From positions 6,014,001 to 6,078,000 of the forward strand of contig NZ_CP047020.1 of the NCBI RefSeq assembly GCF_009796285.1: a stretch of DNA of 64,000 nucleotides. Reading direction: 5' to 3'. How positions within the stretch are numbered: position 1 is the first letter of the stretch; each line of letters begins with the position of its first letter. The DNA is from Streptomyces broussonetiae. GTDB taxonomy: Bacteria; Actinomycetota; Actinomycetes; Streptomycetales; Streptomycetaceae. Below, one piece after another: positions 61,880 to 64,000 of the stretch. Both the position numbers and the translations under genes were made by a program. The notes under the pieces were generated by a model. It searched no databases. It worked only from the letters and a program-made list of their open reading frames with translations, and was not told the origin of the DNA.

Positions 61880-62803
61880 ATGGGGCGCTATGTCGTGCGG
61901 CGGCTGCTGCAGATGATCCCGGTGTTCATCGGCTCGACGCTGCTGATCTTCCTGATGGTCAACGTGATGGGCGATCCCATCGCGGGCCTGTGCGGCGAGC
62001 GGGCGTGCGATCCGGCGACGGCCGCCCAGCTCAAGCGGGAGTTCGGCTTGGACAAGCCGGTCTGGCAGCAGTACGCGACCTACATGGGCAACGTCTTCAC
62101 CGGCGACTTCGGTACGGCGTTCAACGGGCAGAAGGTCACCGAGCTGATGTCGTCGGCGTTCCCCGTCACGATCCGGCTGACCGTCGTGGCCATCCTCTTC
62201 GAGATCGTCGTCGGGATCGCGCTGGGCGTGGTGACGGGCCTGCGCCGCGGCCGGCCCGTCGACACCGGTGTCCTGCTCGGCACCCTGGTGGTCATCTCCG
62301 TGCCCACCTTCGTCACCGGTCTGCTGCTGCAGCTGCTGCTCGGCGTGGAGTGGGGCTGGGTCAGGCCGTCCGTCTCGCCGGCCGCGGCGTTCGACGAGCT
62401 GATCGTGCCGGGGCTGGTGCTCGCCTCGGTCTCGCTGGCCTACGTCACCCGGCTCACCCGCACCTCGATCGCCGAGAACAAGCGGTCCGACTACGTCCGT
62501 ACGGCCATCGCCAAGGGCCTGCCCAGACACCGGGTCGTCGTACGCCACCTGCTGCGCAACTCGCTCATCCCCGTGGTCACCTTCATCGGCACCGACATCG
62601 GCGCGCTGATGGGCGGCGCGATCGTCACCGAGCGCATCTTCAACATCCACGGCGTCGGCTACCAGCTCTACCAGGGCATCCTGCGCCAGAACACCCAGAC
62701 GGTCGTCGGTTTCGTGACGGTCCTCGTGCTGGTCTTCCTGGTCGCCAACCTCCTCGTCGACCTCCTGTACGCCGTACTCGACCCGAGGATCCGCTATGCC
62801 TGA
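61880..62803 (+). CDS. Oligopeptide ABC transporter permease (DppB/OppB type), third system
   Basis: 307 residues from ATG 61880, only 5 bp after the binding-protein stop. It begins GRYVVRRLLQMIPVFIGSTLL, has six membrane helices and the EAA-like loop SDYVRTAIAKGLPRHRVVVRHLLRN. Two Cys in an external loop (LCGERACDP) match the pattern of the other DppB-type permeases. The stop overlaps the next start by 8 bp. Confidence 0.93.
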   Translation: MGRYVVRRLLQMIPVFIGSTLLIFLMVNVMGDPIAGLCGERACDPATAAQLKREFGLDKPVWQQYATYMGNVFTGDFGTAFNGQKVTELMSSAFPVTIRLTVVAILFEIVVGIALGVVTGLRRGRPVDTGVLLGTLVVISVPTFVTGLLLQLLLGVEWGWVRPSVSPAAAFDELIVPGLVLASVSLAYVTRLTRTSIAENKRSDYVRTAIAKGLPRHRVVVRHLLRNSLIPVVTFIGTDIGALMGGAIVTERIFNIHGVGYQLYQGILRQNTQTVVGFVTVLVLVFLVANLLVDLLYAVLDPRIRYA

Positions 62804-63779
62804 GCAGCCGCCGTACGAACCCGAGGGCGTGATCGCCGGTACCGGCATGGGCGGCGCGATGGACCTCGCGGCGAGCGAGGCGACGACGCTCGAGAAGACC
62901 CCCGGAGGTCCCGAGGGCACCGGGCCCGCGGCCAAGCCGCGCTCCCTGTGGTCCGACGCCTGGCGGGACCTGCGCCGCAACCCGGTCTTCCTGCTCTCCG
63001 CGCTGGTCATCGTCTTCCTGGTCGTCATCTCCCTGTGGCCCTCGGCGATCGCCTCCGGCTCCCCGCTGACCTGCGACCTGGCCAGGGCCCAGGACGGCTC
63101 GGGACCGGGCGCCCCCTTCGGGTACGACGGCCAGGGCTGCAACGTCTACACACGCACCGTCTACGGCGCCCGTACGTCCGTCACGGTCGGCGTGCTGGCC
63201 ACGCTGGGGGTGGCGGTCCTGGGCTCGGTGCTGGGCGGTCTGGCGGGCTATTTCGGCGGGGCGTGGGACGCGATCCTGTCCCGGATCACCGACATCTTCT
63301 TCGCGATCCCGGTGGTCCTGGGCGGTCTCGTCCTCCTGTCCGTGGTGACGAGCAACACGGTCTGGCCGGTGATCGGATTCATGGTGCTGCTCGGATGGCC
63401 GCAGATCTCCCGGATCGCCCGCGGCTCGGTCATCACCGCCAAGCAGAACGACTACGTCCAGGCCGCCCGTGCCCTCGGCGCCTCCGACAGCCGCATCCTG
63501 CTGCGCCACATCGCGCCCAACGCCGTGGCCCCCGTCATCGTCGTGGCGACGATCGCGCTCGGCACCTACATCGCCCTGGAGGCAACCCTGTCGTACCTCG
63601 GCGTGGGCCTCAAACCGCCCAGCGTCTCCTGGGGCATCGACATCTCCGCCGCCTCCCCCTACGTCCGCAACGCCCCCCACGCCCTCCTGTGGCCCTCCGG
63701 GGCCCTCGCCGTCACGGTCCTGGCCTTCATCATGCTGGGCGACGCGGTCCGCGACGCCCTCGATCCCAAGCTGAGGTGA
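62796..63779 (+). CDS. Oligopeptide ABC transporter permease (DppC/OppC type), third system
   Basis: 327 residues from ATG 62796, overlapping the DppB-type gene by 8 bp. The first ~50 residues are a cytoplasmic linker, then helix one starts at NPVFLLSALVIVFLVV. The EAA-like loop is NDYVQAARALGASDSRILLRHIAPN. It ends LGDAVRDALDPKLR. The ATPase genes expected next must lie beyond the right edge. Confidence 0.93.
   Translation: MPEQPPYEPEGVIAGTGMGGAMDLAASEATTLEKTPGGPEGTGPAAKPRSLWSDAWRDLRRNPVFLLSALVIVFLVVISLWPSAIASGSPLTCDLARAQDGSGPGAPFGYDGQGCNVYTRTVYGARTSVTVGVLATLGVAVLGSVLGGLAGYFGGAWDAILSRITDIFFAIPVVLGGLVLLSVVTSNTVWPVIGFMVLLGWPQISRIARGSVITAKQNDYVQAARALGASDSRILLRHIAPNAVAPVIVVATIALGTYIALEATLSYLGVGLKPPSVSWGIDISAASPYVRNAPHALLWPSGALAVTVLAFIMLGDAVRDALDPKLR
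63735..63779 (+). repeat. Permease 3'-end direct repeat, copy 1
   Basis: 45 bp ending at the permease stop. The second copy (63943-63987, offset 208 bp) differs at one base (CTG/CCG), both ending in TGA. Confidence 0.9.
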
Positions 63780-63783
63780 GGAT

Positions 63784-63987
63784 GTGACGGTCCTTGAAGA
63801 GCAGGGAGCGCGTGGAGGTCCGTGCCCGGGGCGGGGCCGGGTGGCGAGCGGCGGTGGAGGGGGTGGGAGAGCCCGGGGCGGGGGCGCGCCCTCGTGCGGC
63901 CCTGCCGTCCTTCCGGCGATCACTGCCCCCGGCTTCGTCAAGCTGGGCGACGCGGTCCGCGACGCCCTCGATCCCAAGCCGAGGTGA
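63784..63987 (+). pseudogene. Spurious or remnant frame ending in a copied permease tail
   Basis: A GTG frame of 67 codons starting 5 bp after the permease stop. The first residues (MTVLEEQGARGG) could be the start of an ATPase gene, but a Gly/Arg-rich run with no domain follows, and it ends LGDAVRDALDPKPR, the tail of the permease. The DNA 63943-63987 repeats 63735-63779 with one mismatch. I read it as the scar of a duplication between the permease and the next gene, which seems to begin right after it, at the window edge. Confidence 0.6.
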
Positions 63988-64000
63988 TCGCGTCGTGCTG

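Overview
The window looks like a Streptomyces or close actinomycete chromosome. It has very high GC with strong C/G third codon positions, GTG starts, a bldK-type oligopeptide permease, SpoIIE/HATPase regulators, an ECF41 sigma factor and a three-subunit succinate dehydrogenase with a large fused membrane anchor.

Left part (1-22.5 kb): the 3' end of a nonribosomal peptide biosynthetic cluster. An upstream synthetase, cut by the window edge, ends in an epimerization domain and overlaps by 4 nt a ~4000-residue synthetase with order C-A-T-C-A-T-C-A-T-C-T-TE. Its last module has no adenylation domain. After an ABC1/UbiB-type kinase gene come a stand-alone A-T protein preceded by half of a condensation domain, a SyrP/TauD-like Fe(II)/2-oxoglutarate oxygenase, a 3' scrap of an sbnB-type diaminopropionate gene carrying a TTA codon, a full phosphoglycerate dehydrogenase and a type II thioesterase. 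A simple reading is that the A-T protein loads an amino acid, the oxygenase modifies it on the carrier, and the A-less terminal module uses it. SerA and the sbnB scrap hint at a phosphoserine-derived (diaminopropionate-like) residue, now or in an ancestor. The synthetase is visibly a mosaic: two ~1.9 kb C-terminal-A/T/C blocks are almost identical, and A1 and A3 are near copies except for a ~295 bp window holding most of the specificity residues.

Middle (22.5-34.9 kb): small chromosomal genes. These are a Tat-exported SMP-30-like beta-propeller divergent from a MarR regulator, a serpin with a truncated tandem partner, a GntR/UTRA regulator, a small SPOR-like protein, a Nudix hydrolase, an RsbW-like ATPase beside a PAS-GAF-SpoIIE-HATPase phosphatase, a coiled-coil membrane protein and a repeat-bearing, membrane-anchored GH18-like protein.

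Right part (35.1-64 kb): sdhCAB, a small conserved gene, an orphan peptide-binding lipoprotein, typA with a textbook terminator, bldKA-E, an inserted minus-strand ECF41 module (membrane protein-epimerase-sigma) and a methyltransferase, a second complete oligopeptide ABC operon in the opposite direction with the same gene order as bldK, and a third, divergent oligopeptide ABC operon running off the right edge. The sdh-typA-bldK arrangement matches what I remember of the Streptomyces core chromosome, so the NRPS cluster and the ECF41 module are probably the accessory parts. Both complete permease operons carry a strong stem-loop just after the binding-protein gene, which would let that gene be expressed above the rest.
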